The notes: a model not told the origin generated them from the letters alone. Shown: positions 36,237 to 47,499, numbered from the stretch's first letter. The stretch is DNA of 64,000 bases from Berberis thunbergii (GCA_003290165.1 QNQO01005893.1:1-64000), one strand, 5' to 3'. Translations and numbers: made by a program.

Positions 36237-37413
36237 TTTTAATTTTTAATTTTGTTTCTTATAGTTGTCTTTTGGTTTCTAATTTCATTGGGCTTGAGAT
36301 CCACCAAGCCCTTAGTTTACAATTGGGCTTCCAATGGGGGACTAATGGGGTATTTAGGTTTTCCAATTTGGGCCCAACAGGGAGTGGGCTTCTCTTTACC
36401 TTAAAGACAACCAAAAAAGAGAAAAAAAAAAGAATTTTTTGCTAGAACAAAAAACGCATCAGCAGGAGCTGCTGTCAAGCAGAAGGCGTAGGACAGCGTG
36501 GAGGAGAAGCAACAACAGGTCTGTCCAAGAACGCAGGAACACAGCAGCAGAAACCAGTGACAACTGCTCGACGCAGGACGTAACACAGCAGCAGGGCCAA
36601 AACGCATGACTGCTACTCGACGCCGAAACGCTGACTGCTGTTCGACACTGTCCAGCAGGGTGCACACCCCTACCGTTGTCCTCACCTTCGCCATGTGTCA
36701 CTAAATTCCACGCTAGGTGAAGAGACGAACTCCTAAATGTAACGCACTTAATTAGTATTTGATTCGTTTTATGCTTCCACGATGAATAATGGTGTTTATG
36801 ATTCCCACTTTTATTTAACATAGAAATTTATATTATTTTAGTGACAAAGATTTCATAAATTTCTTCGTAGATTATTATTCCAGTGGTTGTCTTTTTTTTT
36901 CTCCATATAAGTTTAGTCACGCTTTTCTTATGTGTGGAATTTTTTAAGGATCAATTTGATTCCGGTAGGTTATTTATATGTGATCGTCTTTTATTACGTT
37001 ATTGTCTTCTGGTATATCGTAAATTTAAGATATCACATATGACCAACCTTTGTGCTTTCTAGAAAAAGTGAAATCTAAAATTCATTTACATTAGGATTTA
37101 TTAATGCATTAAAGATTATTTTTCCAATTATATTGTTTGGGATGTGAAACACGTAATCGAGTCATCATAGCGAATCAATACTAATTAGCGCGTGAAATCT
37201 AGGAGGGATTCTTGGAACCTTGTGATTTCTCTAAACTTGATTTCTATTAAATTAAATTTAATTTCACATTTTAAAATTGCTAGAATTTCTTACATTTAGT
37301 TTCGCGTAGTTTTTTGTTCTTTTTTGACCTTGTTTTGTAGATTATTTTTCCTCGTGGGATCGACACCCTAATCTTTACTGCAATGGACCGCATGTACTGT
37401 TTGGGTGTAATCA
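36237..37413 (+). repeat. 3' LTR of element E, lacking its outer end
   Basis: It aligns with the 5' LTR from the TCTAATTTCATTGGGCTTGAG block to ...GTGTAATCA. The first 240 or so bases, including TGATATTCAC, are replaced by a short AT-rich stretch. D1 gag sequence follows directly at 37414. Confidence 0.8.
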
Positions 37414-38460
37414 CCCGCATAAATAAGATTCTGCTCCACATGAGTCATCTCAAGCGGGTGGTGGAGAGACTCACCCAAGATCGACAACCGCAAATCCGAA
37501 CAATCTTGGCCCAAGAGGACACCAAGGAGTGCGTTCATGAAACTGACAATGTCCCCTTTGAGGACCAGAAAGCTTAGTCACGTGGGGAATCTAAGGATGA
37601 AGGAGTCTAAGGAGACCACGCACGTAAGATAGACATGAATGTCGAAAACCTACACCGACTTGGGGCTACCAATCCGAGCGTCTTGTAACGATCTTACAGT
37701 CCCTCTATTCTCTGAACAGATTCATGAACACATCTCTGCCAGAAATGTTCATCCCCCAAAGCTTGAGTTCTAGGATGGAACCACGGATACCTCGGACCAC
37801 CTGCATCATTACAACCATGTGATGGAACTAAAGGAAAGTTCAGAAGCCACCATGTGCCGGACTTTCTCTACTAGCATGAAGAAGGTTGCACAGACCTGAT
37901 TCTACTACCTCTAGCCAAGGTCCACGGATTCATTCCAGCTTTTGGAGAAGGCGTTTATTACCCGATCAGTGGGGATCCAATGGATCAAAAAAGGGCCCTA
38001 TTATCTGCCTAGTCTCAAGCAGAAACATGGCGAGACCCTCAGAGAGTATGTGACTCGGTTCAATGACAAACTAAATTTGATCGACAGTTGCAGTGATGAT
38101 GCATCTGTCATTGTCTTCAATTTCGGCTTTCGAGGAGGTCAGTTTTTAAAATTTCCTCACTTTAGGGACTCCGAAAGACATAGCAGACTTGTTGAAAATT
38201 GCGCAAAAATACATCAATCTTGAGGATATGTTAGCGGTGAAAATGAAACCAAGAAATCCTCCAAGACACAGAACAAGGGATAGGGGAAGAAGTGCGAATA
38301 AGAGGACAAATCCAAAAGAAGGTGGAGTGATAACAGGACTAGGTTTGATAGGGCAAAACCCAACAAAGCCATTAACAACGACAATTCAAGTACCATGCCT
38401 ACACTACGCTCAACGCCAATCTATCCAAGATCCTCTCTACCATGAAGAGTTGGGAGGATA
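37414..38460 (+). pseudogene. D1 gag (Tat-like), broken
   Basis: Starts with a coiled-coil-like segment (MSHLKRVVERLTQDRQ). The capsid core follows at 37942-38223: LPSLKQKHGETLREYVTRFN then DKLNLIDSCSDDASVIVFNF. It is preceded by DTSDHLHHYNHVMELK-like traces near 37790. These are features of Tat/Ogre-type plant gypsy gag proteins. The tail 38189-38461 is basic (RNPPRHRTRDRGRSANKR). Stops break the frame near 37575 and 38220. Element E interrupts the 5' end. Confidence 0.75.
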
Positions 38461-38759
38461 AAATGGCCTTTTAAGTTCAAGAATGACGCGTCTAAGCGTG
38501 ATTCTAAGGAAGTACTGCTCTTACCACAAGGACCACAGTCATAATATTTAGGAATGCCAAAGCCTTAGGAATGAGATCGAATATTGGGTTTAGAAAGGGA
38601 GGGCCGAAGAAAAGACTGCACATGTTATATACGTCTTGCACAACGCATACGATAAACTAGTACAATCCAACCGGTTAAGGAAGAAAGCAGTCCAAGAACC
38701 GCAGACAAGGTTTCGCCATGAATACCTCCATACCCAACATGCCCGAATAAAGTACCCGA

Positions 38760-39190
38760 CCCCGGATCTGACATTCACACGCAAGACATGAAAGGGTTCC
38801 ACTCCGCGCATAACGATGCCCTAGTTATAACAATCGATATAACAAGGTGAGGTGTCAAGAGATTGTTAGTGGACATGGGGAGCTCAACTAATGTTATTTT
38901 CTCGTAGCCATTCAGCGAGATGCAACTGAGGGGAAAAGAGCTGAAGCCGCACGAAAAGGTCATGATTGGCTTCAACAATGACTAGTGTTATCCGATTGGG
39001 AGCATTAGACTGCCCGTGGTAGCAGGGGAACCGAGCTTGCAAAAGATCATAATGACGGAGTTCATAATTGTCGACCCCCTATACATATAATGCGATCCTA
39101 GACAGGCCTTGGCTCCACCAAATGGGTGTAGTGGTCTCCACTCGGCATCATTGCCTTAAGTACCCCACCGATGATAATGTGGGGACAACC
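38760..39190 (+). pseudogene. D1 aspartic protease, broken
   Basis: Read across three frames: LLVDMGSSTNVIFS, KELKPHEKVMIGFNND, IGSIRLPVVAGEPSLQKIIM, TEFIIVDP, YNAILDRPWLHQMGVVVST and HHCLKYPT. This is the Tat-type retropepsin. The catalytic triad, normally DTG, reads DMG with the Asp at 38872-38874, and a stop follows (TAG at 38908). RT, RNase H and integrase are then missing: the sequence jumps to the end of pol at about 39340 (VEHLKKYYQ). Confidence 0.75.
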
Positions 39191-39461
39191 AGGGGAGACT
39201 AGTTTACAACAAGTTAATTTAATTACACGACAATGAAACGATTGGGCAAAAAATTATTGCAGTTCAAACCTTCTTGAAAAAAACCAACGGGCCAAGGGCT
39301 TACTGGTCAGAAAGCATGAGTAGAGAGAGTATTATGTAGAACATTTAAAAAAATATTATCAGTAAAGACACTCTTTGTAAAAACAATTCCATTTCACACT
39401 CAACTCTACATATAAGAGCAATCCTAATCCTCCTTGAGGATCTCGATGACGCACAATGACC

Positions 39462-39690
39462 GAGTCTAGTCTTATCCAGGATGACAACTCGCCGAATCTA
39501 AGTAACCTAGTCCATCTAAAAGACCAAAATGGCTCACACCGGCTGAGTCTAGTCCTATTCAGGATGACAAAAACTCGCCGCATCTAAATGACCAAGTCCA
39601 TCTAAAGGACCAAGATGACACACATTGGCCGAGTCTAGTCGTATTCAGGATGACGATAACTCACCACATCTAAGCCATCTTGTCCTTCTA
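39462..39690 (+). repeat. D1 post-pol tandem repeat, about 85 bp x 3
   Basis: Units start GAGTCTAGTC at 39462, 39545 and 39631, each with a CAGGATGACAA and CATCTAA segment. Tandem arrays between pol and the 3' LTR are usual for Tat-like elements. Confidence 0.75.
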
Positions 39691-39724
39691 AAGGGAGCGG
39701 TGGTCGCGTGGCGCATGGTGAGTT

Positions 39725-41938
39725 GCCGCTGTTTTAAAAGAGAACGGTGGTCGCGTGGCGAGTTGCCGAGGGATCTCACCTTGCGAATCATCTATGTCCG
39801 AATAAAGTGGACTACAAGTTCGGGGAACAAGGATGTGGCGACCATGCTAAAGAACAGTGGTTCCGTGGAGAGCCGTCAACATCAGCCAGGGTCTGAGTAT
39901 TCTCCCGCCTTTCAAACCATTTATACCCGAGCAATGGGCACTACATGTTCGAGACGAGAGGCTGAAAAGCAGTGGCCCCGTGGCAAGCCATCGAAATTAG
40001 CTCGAGACTGACTAGGCTCCCACCTTCCAAATCATCTACACCCAAGTCATAAATTTGGGGGTTTTCGGCGACCATGTTGAAGAGTAGTGGTCTCGTGGCT
40101 AGCCATCGAAATCAGTTCGAAACTTACTAGGCTCCCACCTTCTAAACCATCTACGCCCGTGCAGTAGGGTTATAAGTTCAGGGTTGGTAATTTGGTGGCT
40201 AGGCTGAAAAGTGGTGGTCCCGCGAGCCGTCAGAATCAGTTCAAGAATGACTAGGCTCGCACCTTCTAAACCATCTACGACAAGCTGTTAAAATCAGTTC
40301 GGAACTGACTAGGCTCCCACCTTCTGAACCATCTACGCTCACGGAGTGAGGGCTACAAGTTCAGGGTTCAATATTCGGCGGCCAGACCTCACGGCGAGCC
40401 GTCATAATCAGTTCGAGACTGACTAGGCTCCCACCTTCTAAACCATTTATACGCACGTAGTGGGGGCCACAGGTCAAGGTTTTGATTAGAAGCTATCGTT
40501 GCAAGACGTCACCAGCTAGGCTTACCTGATCGAGTTCGGCGACCATTATCCGCAAAGAGGGCAATGGTCCCTGGTGAGTTTTTGTCACCAGTCGTATAAT
40601 GCTGATTAGATTCCCATTTTTTAAACCATTAGGATCCGCGCTAGGCGGACTAGGTATTGGAATGAACCAGAAGCTGTTATCGTCAGCCAAAACTAACTAA
40701 GCTTACGTGGTTAGGTAAAGGCTCCGCCTGCTGAGGGCTTGCAAACCTATGTCCGCGGGCATAGTGTATTATGCGGAAGATATTCTTTTTGAAGAAGCAG
40801 GAGCACCTTAAATCAACTGATGATTTGCATGTATGATTCGTGTGTTAGGATTGACTAGGATCTCTAGTGTTTGTGTCGGGCATGTGGTAGAATATTGTTT
40901 GAATAGTGGGTCGAGCCTATGGGCTCGCAGATGGAGAACTAGGGTTTCTTGCATGAAATACGCTACATGTACGGAGTAGATCGCATGGTAGCATGTGTAT
41001 GGCGTAGACTGCGAGATGGTTGAGTATCGGTTACTCCCCTTAATGGATGGGGTTGTGTGCAACACCATTAATTGGATGAATTTTGTCTTTGTAGTTTCCT
41101 TGGGAACCGCCGTCTCCTAATTTCCCATACGGTATTCAATGCTGGCAGTTAATGCTGAAGCGTCCGTTTGTTGAACCATTAAATCTATATAATGGTGTTT
41201 CTTCATCGTTGTAAGCACTATCCTTTGCCTAGGGTATCTTTTATAATTTTTTTGCTTGAAGGAAATGTTTTGGGTTTTCTAAAGGCTGAAAGGAGACTTC
41301 CATCATTGGAGTCTTCGAATGTTCTGACATTTGCACCGCTCGAGCACAATGATGATCGATGTTATGCATGGTCACCTGTTCTGCGTGGGCACGTAGTTGA
41401 TTCGTTGAGCTCTCTTATGCAAAGCAGAAGTACGGATTTCCTCCCAAGGGAGGAGTTTGTTGTTTATCAGCCTGCACTTCGGTGTTACTTTGTGCTGCTA
41501 TGACCGCATGTACACGATTCCTGTTGCTAGCTTTTGGTTGATCAAAGTGTTGGCAGATGCGTGATGCTTCAGGGGGCGGTATCTCTCAGTCACCCCGAGT
41601 ATCACGCATGGGAAAAATGTCCTCGCTTGGCAACATTGTGAAACCTATACCGCTCCATCGCTTACGAAAATCCTCACCTACCCTCTTCTACCTCCTTCAG
41701 AAGGCCGGGAGCCATTTGAGGAAGTTTGCAACTCATTGCTAGGTCTGTGTTGTCATCGTTGGGTAACTTTCTGGGGGCGATTTGGAAGAGTAGACGATTG
41801 TTTTGTACTCTTAGCCCCTTCTCGCACCTTTGTCCTTGATCTTGGGAAGGGGTCGAGCGAAGTTTTTCTTGGAGTTTCTTTGGCTCTTCTTATGAAGTCA
41901 GACTGTTTAAGCGAGTCTTTACTTCATGTCGCATCGGA
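39725..41938 (+). mobile_element. Duplicated 2.2-kb block, left copy (Tat-like F material)
   Basis: Repeats at 49893-52134 in the same orientation with few differences. Order: GTGGTCGCGTGGCGAGTTGC start, tandem units (GACTAGGCTCCCACCTTCTA at about 40008, 40126, 40245, 40304, 40419), an AT-poor spacer, a TATA-like TCTATATAATGG (41187-41198), and an ORF at 41192-41503 (HRCKHYPL...ERRLPSLESSNVL). The ORF is kept in the right copy. It is probably the promoter and first exon of a Tat-type accessory ORF, which runs opposite to gag-pol. The function is unknown. Confidence 0.65.
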
Positions 41939-42644
41939 AGATTTAACAGTAATCAATACTTCAAGCATCTGAATCCGACTGGTGAAACGTCACGTCTGTA
42001 TGCTCAATGGTTATAGACTACTTTGAGAACCTCATATGCTTGGCTGATCCACTGATGTGCAAGCAAGGCAAGCATGACTCTTATTGCATTTGTTAATTTT
42101 AGTAGACAAGACGTCCTTGAAGTGGATGGTAGGGTGTCGATATCTGAAATAGCAACTATCGTCATAAGTTGTTACTGTCACGTACCATGTCCATCACGGT
42201 GTCCTTCTTTCTTTGTTTTTTAATTTTTCTCAGATTGATTCAAATTACTCTCTACGCTTGTTCTTCATTTAATAAAACTGTAGGACAACAATAACAAGTG
42301 GGTTGTTTGTTGAATTGAAGTGAGCCATTTATTGATAATTGATGTTGCCCGCTCTCTCTTTGCTTGCCTGTTATGCAAAGAAAGTCATCTTCTTGATATG
42401 TGCTATTGATTACAAAATTGTGATTGACATTTCTTAATAAAATCTCCATAAATATGAACTTGCGTGTGATGTACACTGGTATATGGACAAATTGTATTTT
42501 TGACGAAATACATGGCAATATTCAAAATCTTTATATTGGTACTGTGCAATTGGTTGATAGATTTCATTTTCATTCTAATGAGATGATTAAAGTATGAATA
42601 GGTAAGTTTTTGGTGGAGGTGAATAGATATGGACAGTTTCTCAG
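41939..42644. other. Junction between the F block and the captured segment
   Basis: Up to about 42210 the + strand keeps a weakly coding accessory-ORF look in several frames. After that the DNA is AT-rich with no gene. The left boundary of the captured host segment must lie here; I found no matching CACTA terminus. Confidence 0.4.
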
Positions 42645-42840
42645 CTAACATCCATCTATTGTTCAATGAGGTGCAAAGGATCCATCGACTACTAGAATAC
42701 TTGCAAGCAGAATTACTTTGTGCTTGTGGTGGAATTGGCTTCTTTCGATGAAGTGCAGGTATCTGAGTTCTACATAATCTCTCTCTGTCAATTCAACTTA
42801 TCACTTCTTCAGCTTTCTAATTTCCGTACTGAGAAATGAA

Positions 42841-43326
42841 GATTTTTTTTTAAAGAAAATGCTATAAGACAATTGTTCGACCAACCATGCTATACGATTC
42901 AGAATGTTGGGCTACTACGGGACAACATATGCATAGGATGGCAGTAGCAGAAATGCGTATGTTAAGGTGGATGTGTGGTAAAACTCGTAAGGATAAAATT
43001 AGAAATGAAAGAATTAGGAGATACTTAGGTGTAGATAGAGGACAAAATTAGAGAAAGACGTTTAACTTGGTTTGGATATGTGCGGAGAAGACCAAGCACG
43101 ACGCCAATTAGAAAATGTCTACATTGACAAGTTAATGGAGGGTGTAGACGGAAGGGACGACCGTTGAAAACTTGGATGAAGGCGGTGAATGAAGATATCA
43201 TTGAGCTTGGATTAGGCGAGGATATGTGGGAAGACCGCATTGCTTGGAGAACCAAAATCCATGTAGCCGACCCCGAAAATATCGGGAATGGGCTTTGATG
43301 ATGATGATGATGAAATGTGTCATTAG
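42841..43326 (+). mobile_element. Truncated RTE-type LINE
   Basis: The 3' end of a non-LTR retrotransposon RT ORF: VVRPTMLYDSECWATTGQHM, MAVAEMRMLRWMCGKTRKDK, RERRLTWFGYVRRRP, then GRPLKTWMKAVNEDI and a TGATGATGATGATGA tail typical of RTE elements. It is flanked by a 15-base target duplication, GTACTGAGAAATGAA (42826-42840) and GTACTGAGAAGTGAA (43327-43341). It lies in the intron between the first two kinesin pieces. It has a stop or frameshift near 43049 and is 5'-truncated. Confidence 0.9.
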
Positions 43327-43440
43327 GTACTGAGAAGTGAACCTCTTTTGTAGGTTCTCAAGGAAAGGATTGTTTGGCTTGAAGCTACAAATGCAAATCT
43401 TTGTAGGGAACTTCATGAGTTCCGTAGCATCTCATCTTGA

Positions 43441-44840
43441 TCACCTCCCGTGACTTACAACTCACAGTAAGCTTGCTCGTGATTATTTGTTACCATAGCA
43501 TTGGATTGCACTGCTACATCTGTAAATCAAATCAGTGAATCCTGTCCATAACTTAACCATACTCACTGGAAACTAAATGTAGGGTGCATAAAGTCTAAGT
43601 GGTGGAAACTATATGTAGGGTGCATAAAGTCAATAACTGGTATTTGGTCTGCACTAATTCTTCTGGGTGCTCATTGTTCTTGTTGAGATCAAGCCTAAGC
43701 TTTCATTTTCATTTGATATTTGAAAATTTTGCTTTCATTACAAGTTTGCATATTAGATAACAAGACAAATCGACAATTATCAGTTTAACTACCTTTCAAA
43801 CCACTTTCAATGCTTTAATTCACAGCAATGTTGGAATTACTTAGATATATTATGCCCACAAACAAAAATAATTATTCACTGATAAAAAAGTGGTGGTAAC
43901 AACCAGAGCGCCTTTTCCAACAAATAGTGTGTATTGGGCGCAGTTTACCCTTGTCAATTTGTAGGTTCATCGACGGAAAGATTGTGGTAGAACAAAGATC
44001 GATATGATTCCTTAAAGTGGTACTGTACGGAGCATAGAAAATATAGTGTGTGATAAGGGGTTTGCATACTGTATTACTACAAAAAGCTCAACCCCTTAAT
44101 TTACACTGAATTTCGTAAGTGCTTTGTCTCAAAAAAAAAAAAAAAGGCCGACATTCACATGATGTTGGCTGCTGACGTGCACCTTGGCATCAAAAACTGT
44201 GATTTTCAAAAGGAGAGAAATGTCTTCAAAAGATGAACCAATGATATTTGCCCACCCATTCTTATTTTCTATCCTTTTGTGATTTCCAAACGTTGGGTAT
44301 TTGATATTATTGATTTATTTTGGCTTTCATGGGTAATATTAGCTATTTGTGATTCTTCTTATGTTTACTTGCTTATGTTTATTTATGTCAAAAATGTTTC
44401 TGACAATGTTTTATCATCTTGTCTTAATATGAGTTATGCGTAGTGTTGGTTGTTTATAAGCAGATGTCTGTTAAAGGACTCAAACTGGATATTCATGAAG
44501 TTGCTTGGTTGTGTAGTGGTAGTCTTAGAGAGAACCACAGTGTTTTCAATACAATGCCATGTTAAGAATCATGTAATGGTGAAATAAAAACATTTTCAAT
44601 CTTTTTTAGTAGATTTCTCTTTTTGAAATTTGACAAAAATAGCTTTTGAATTTGAAATCTGCTGTAGCATTGCTGGCAGGAGAAACCTGATATTCGATCA
44701 TTATTACTTTTGATCAAGAGTTTTCAAAATTCATAGAGAACCTGAACTTTGGATAATTGAAGACTTTACAAGTAAAACATAATTTGAGTCTTAGACTTAA
44801 TAATCATCTATTTACAAACTTTCTGTCTTGTGATGTTTAG
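43441..44840. other. Spacer between kinesin and RPSA pieces
   Basis: AT-rich DNA with no recognised gene. A 15-base A run is at about 44131-44145. A short direct repeat (ATGTAGGGTGCATAAAGTC) lies at about 43577 and 43613. Confidence 0.5.
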
Positions 44841-45782
44841 GTGTCTACATCATAAACCTTGGTAAAACATGGGAGAAGCTGATGTTGGCAGCAAGAGTTA
44901 TTGTTGCTATTGAGAATTCTCAAGACATCATTATTCAGTCTGCAAGTCCATATGGTCAGAGAGCTGTGCTCAAGTTTGCACAGTAGACAGGCGCTCATCC
45001 AATTGCTGGAAGACACACTCCTGGAACATATACAAATCAGCTCCAAACATCGTTTAGCTAACCTCTTTTGCTTATCTTGACAGATCCCAGAACAGATCAT
45101 CAGGTAAATTCTCAACCTTATCTGTGAACTACAAAGGTAATAAATAGCCAAGGCATTAGATTTATTACCTTTGTAGTTCACAGATAAACTAGTGCCTAAT
45201 GAATTTTACTTTCAGCAAGTTTGAGAAAATTAAGTTCTTAGCATGTATTATGTTATAATTCTAGCATTGTTGCAGATGGATCTATTCTTTTACAGGGAGC
45301 CTGAGGAAGCCAAGGAACAGGAGCAGGAAGAGATCGTCGCTGCTCCTGATTATGCTGTAGCTGATTACTTGGGAGATGGTCTTGCTATATTTCAAGTGAC
45401 CGATGGCCTGTTCATGGCGCTGATACCCAGTGGGTACCAGATATTACTCATGCAGCTGTTCCTGTTGTCATTCCTGGTGCGGAATGAGCTGAAACCTCAG
45501 GTCAGAATACCTGTACTGCTTCTCTTGCTACAATTACTATCAGGTAGCCTTTACGTACGTCTCGTTAAAAACCAAGTAATTTGGACATTTTGAGCAAAAC
45601 AACATGTTGTACTGTGCCATATCATCTCTTTTTTCTCATAACTGTACCGACAACTCTAACATTACGGTTCATTTGCATTCTTGTTTTCTTGTTAAACAGT
45701 TCAACCTGCAGTTAATGGATGGGATGAGGCTACTGCACCCTCACCCATGGTTGATGTTCCTCCAGCTGCTAGTTGCTGGTAG
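44841..45782 (+). pseudogene. RPSA: 40S ribosomal protein SA (uS2), captured fragment
   Basis: Three exon-like pieces: 44841-45103 ([71 protein letters not shown]), 45276-45500 ([29 protein letters not shown]) and 45700-45782 (VQPAVNGWDEATAPSPMVD). They match the first large exon and the acidic C-terminal end of plant RPSA, a small-subunit ribosomal protein. The central exon(s) are missing. A TAG replaces CAG after VLKFAQ, a TAA follows QTSFS, and piece 2 shifts frame near 45393. Introns are kept, so this is a DNA-level capture and not a processed copy. It lies on the same strand as, and between, the kinesin pieces. Confidence 0.92.
45118..45187. repeat. Perfect 28-bp hairpin in the RPSA intron
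   Basis: 45118-45145 (TTATCTGTGAACTACAAAGG then TAATAAAT) is the exact reverse complement of 45160-45187, with a 14-base loop. It lies just after the first RPSA exon, in the intron. Confidence 0.95.
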
Positions 45783-46679
45783 TGAGGCAAGTGTGGAAGT
45801 TCCATTTTGTCCATTTTTTTTAGTGAAGTGATATATTTTATTTTTGCCTTTGTCAGGTTTTGATTTTTCTTTTAAATAGGGTAGTATTGTAGCTCAAATA
45901 AATATCAAATATCTACTCATTTTTAGTTTATTGGGATCAATTTGGTAAATGCTGTCAGATGTATTTTCCTCTTGCAGGTTCTCCAGAGAAAGACAAAAGA
46001 GGCTGCCATGGCCACCAAGAGACTAAAAGAGTTGCTTGAAGCTCGCAAATCCTCAGCGCAAGATATCTCAGGCTAGCGACTTCTTTTACTTTTTTTGTCA
46101 TAGCCCTTCTTTTTCCTCTTTCGCTTTTTTCATTATTATTATTTTTTTTAATTTTTGCATTTGGTCTCTGCTATTTCTTCTTATATTCTGATATCCAAAA
46201 ATATTTGCTCCATGTTTTCAGTAACGGCTAAAGGCAATGGAAATGGAAACGTATCAAGTGGGCAGGTACCTAATGTATACACCTTAGAAAATTTTCAGGT
46301 TCTGTCTAATCTGCTACTCATTTTTCCTAGAATTTTTTTGTTTTTGACTAAGCTCTATCTTTAGAGTAATGAAAAATCCTTGCAACGATGGCTTGATCAT
46401 GAGCTTGAAGTCATGGTGCATGAAGTTCGTTTCGAATACGAGAAACAAAGCCAAGTGAATGTAGCCAGAATCTGAGACTTTGTTGTTATTTTTTCATTGT
46501 GAGTGCTTTTTATGTGTTTCAAGTTTGTAATCATATGTTTTTTGTCCAAGCGAGCTTCACTTGCTGAAGAGTTAGCAATAATAAGAGGTGTGGATGAGCA
46601 TGGCCTATCAGTACTAGTCCCAATAGAGGCAAGAATGGATACTGGTTCCTCCAGCCTTGGCATTCGGTACTCTTGAGAA

Positions 46680-47099
46680 AGGACAAATTACATAATCTCG
46701 ACAACAACTCTCCCAATACCACCTTTGTCTAGATCATCATATGCTTTAGCTGCCTCCTCAAATTCACTTTTTCTTGTAAACAATAGGAAATCTCTTGTTT
46801 TACTATAGAGTTGGAAGCAATGTGAATTGAATCATCAAAAACTTATACACAGTGATCAACCAATTTGAACAACATCAATATACTTGCAAAAGACAGATTA
46901 TAAACCAGTTGCATGGATTAAGATTTGAAATACTGAGTGCTGATAATCTTTGCTCTAAAAGGTTTTTGTTTCACTTTACTTAGTATTTTAGGTTTTGTTG
47001 CACTTGTTGATTGAGAGATCTTTGACAATACTAATCTGTAAGGGAAATAGATTGAGATAACAGATTCAGTTAAAGTTTGACTTATCCAGGATTAGTGGT
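46680..47099. other. Spacer between kinesin pieces and the CACTA end
   Basis: AT-rich, no gene recognised on either strand. An A-rich AAATA/AAAAT microsatellite follows at about 47105-47152. Confidence 0.5.
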
Positions 47100-47139
47100 A
47101 TTTAAAAATAAAATAAAATAAAATAATAAATAAATAAAA

Positions 47140-47367
47140 ATAAAATAAAATTTGTAACACGTAGAGATGTTGCTAATATTTGAACATTGTAAAATACTAC
47201 AATGTGTTACAAAAAAATTGTAACACGTGGAGATGTTACGAAATTTAAAGGTTGTAACACATCGATGTGTTACTAATATTTGTAATGCCATGATTTGTAA
47301 GATTTTTGTGGGGTTACAATTTTTTTTAGTAACACAACTAGTGTTACAAATTTCCCATTATGTAGTG
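47140..47367. mobile_element. CACTA-type transposon end with TGTTAC subterminal repeats
   Basis: Read on the - strand from 47367 it begins CACTACATAATGGGAAATTT. Inside are many copies of TGTTAC/GTAACA in both directions (for example GTGTTAC, TTGTAACACGTGGAGATGTT, TGTGTTAC), the arrangement that CACTA transposases bind. The F accessory ORF resumes straight after it. The opposite terminus was not found, so the element extent is open. Confidence 0.7.
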
Positions 47368-47499
47368 GTTTATCTGCTTGCACTGCGGGATGCTCCAAAC
47401 TGGATTCCATTTTCATATTCTGGATGTGATATGGGACTTCTTGGAATTTCTCCGGCCTAGTTGGGGACTAAAGGGTACAAGATCTTTTTCTCAACTTGA

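Larger units (their letters stand above)
27119..37413 (+). mobile_element. Element E: decayed full-length Athila-like Ty3/gypsy element
   Basis: 5' LTR 27119-28581, PBS about 28587, gag, protease, RT, RNase H and integrase in the usual gypsy order, a 2.1-kb 3' non-coding region, PPT near 36223-36234 and 3' LTR 36237-37413. Flanking 5-mers CCCCC and CCCGC form an imperfect duplication in the D1 gag leader. Every coding domain carries stops or frameshifts. The LTR start TGATATTCAC and the 3' region show relation to A and B, so E is a candidate for the autonomous relative. Confidence 0.88.
42645..46680 (+). pseudogene. KIN4A: Kinesin-4 (FRA1/KIN-4A type) stalk exons, captured and broken
   Basis: Exon-like pieces with remnant splice sites: 42645-42758 (VQRIHRLLEYLQAELLCA), 43354-43440 (VLKERIVWLEATNANLCREL), 45978-46071 (KEAAMATKRLKELLEARKSS), 46222-46265 (AKGNGNGNVSSGQ), 46365-46454 (SLQRWLDHELEVMVHEVRFE) and 46551-46670 (RASLAEELAIIRGVDE). 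The first two join as FDEVQ-VLKERI, an uninterrupted kinesin-4 sequence. The family moves cell-wall cargo along cortical microtubules. Only parts of the coiled-coil stalk are present: no motor domain and no tail. There are a frameshift at the end of piece 1, a stop in piece 2, a GC in place of the GT donor after piece 3, and a frameshift in piece 6. RPSA exons sit between pieces 2 and 3. Confidence 0.85.

Noticed and set aside
42000..42644. Left partner of the CACTA end at 47367
   Set aside because: No CACTACA-type sequence and no GTAACA array seen; only a single GTTACTG occurs.
44837..45181. - strand ORF opposite RPSA
   Set aside because: Antisense shadow of the RPSA exon, which matches the family on the + strand.
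47380..47470. Helitron 3' end (CTAG before T near 47459)
   Set aside because: No convincing hairpin just upstream, while a CACTA terminus with subterminal repeats ends at 47367.
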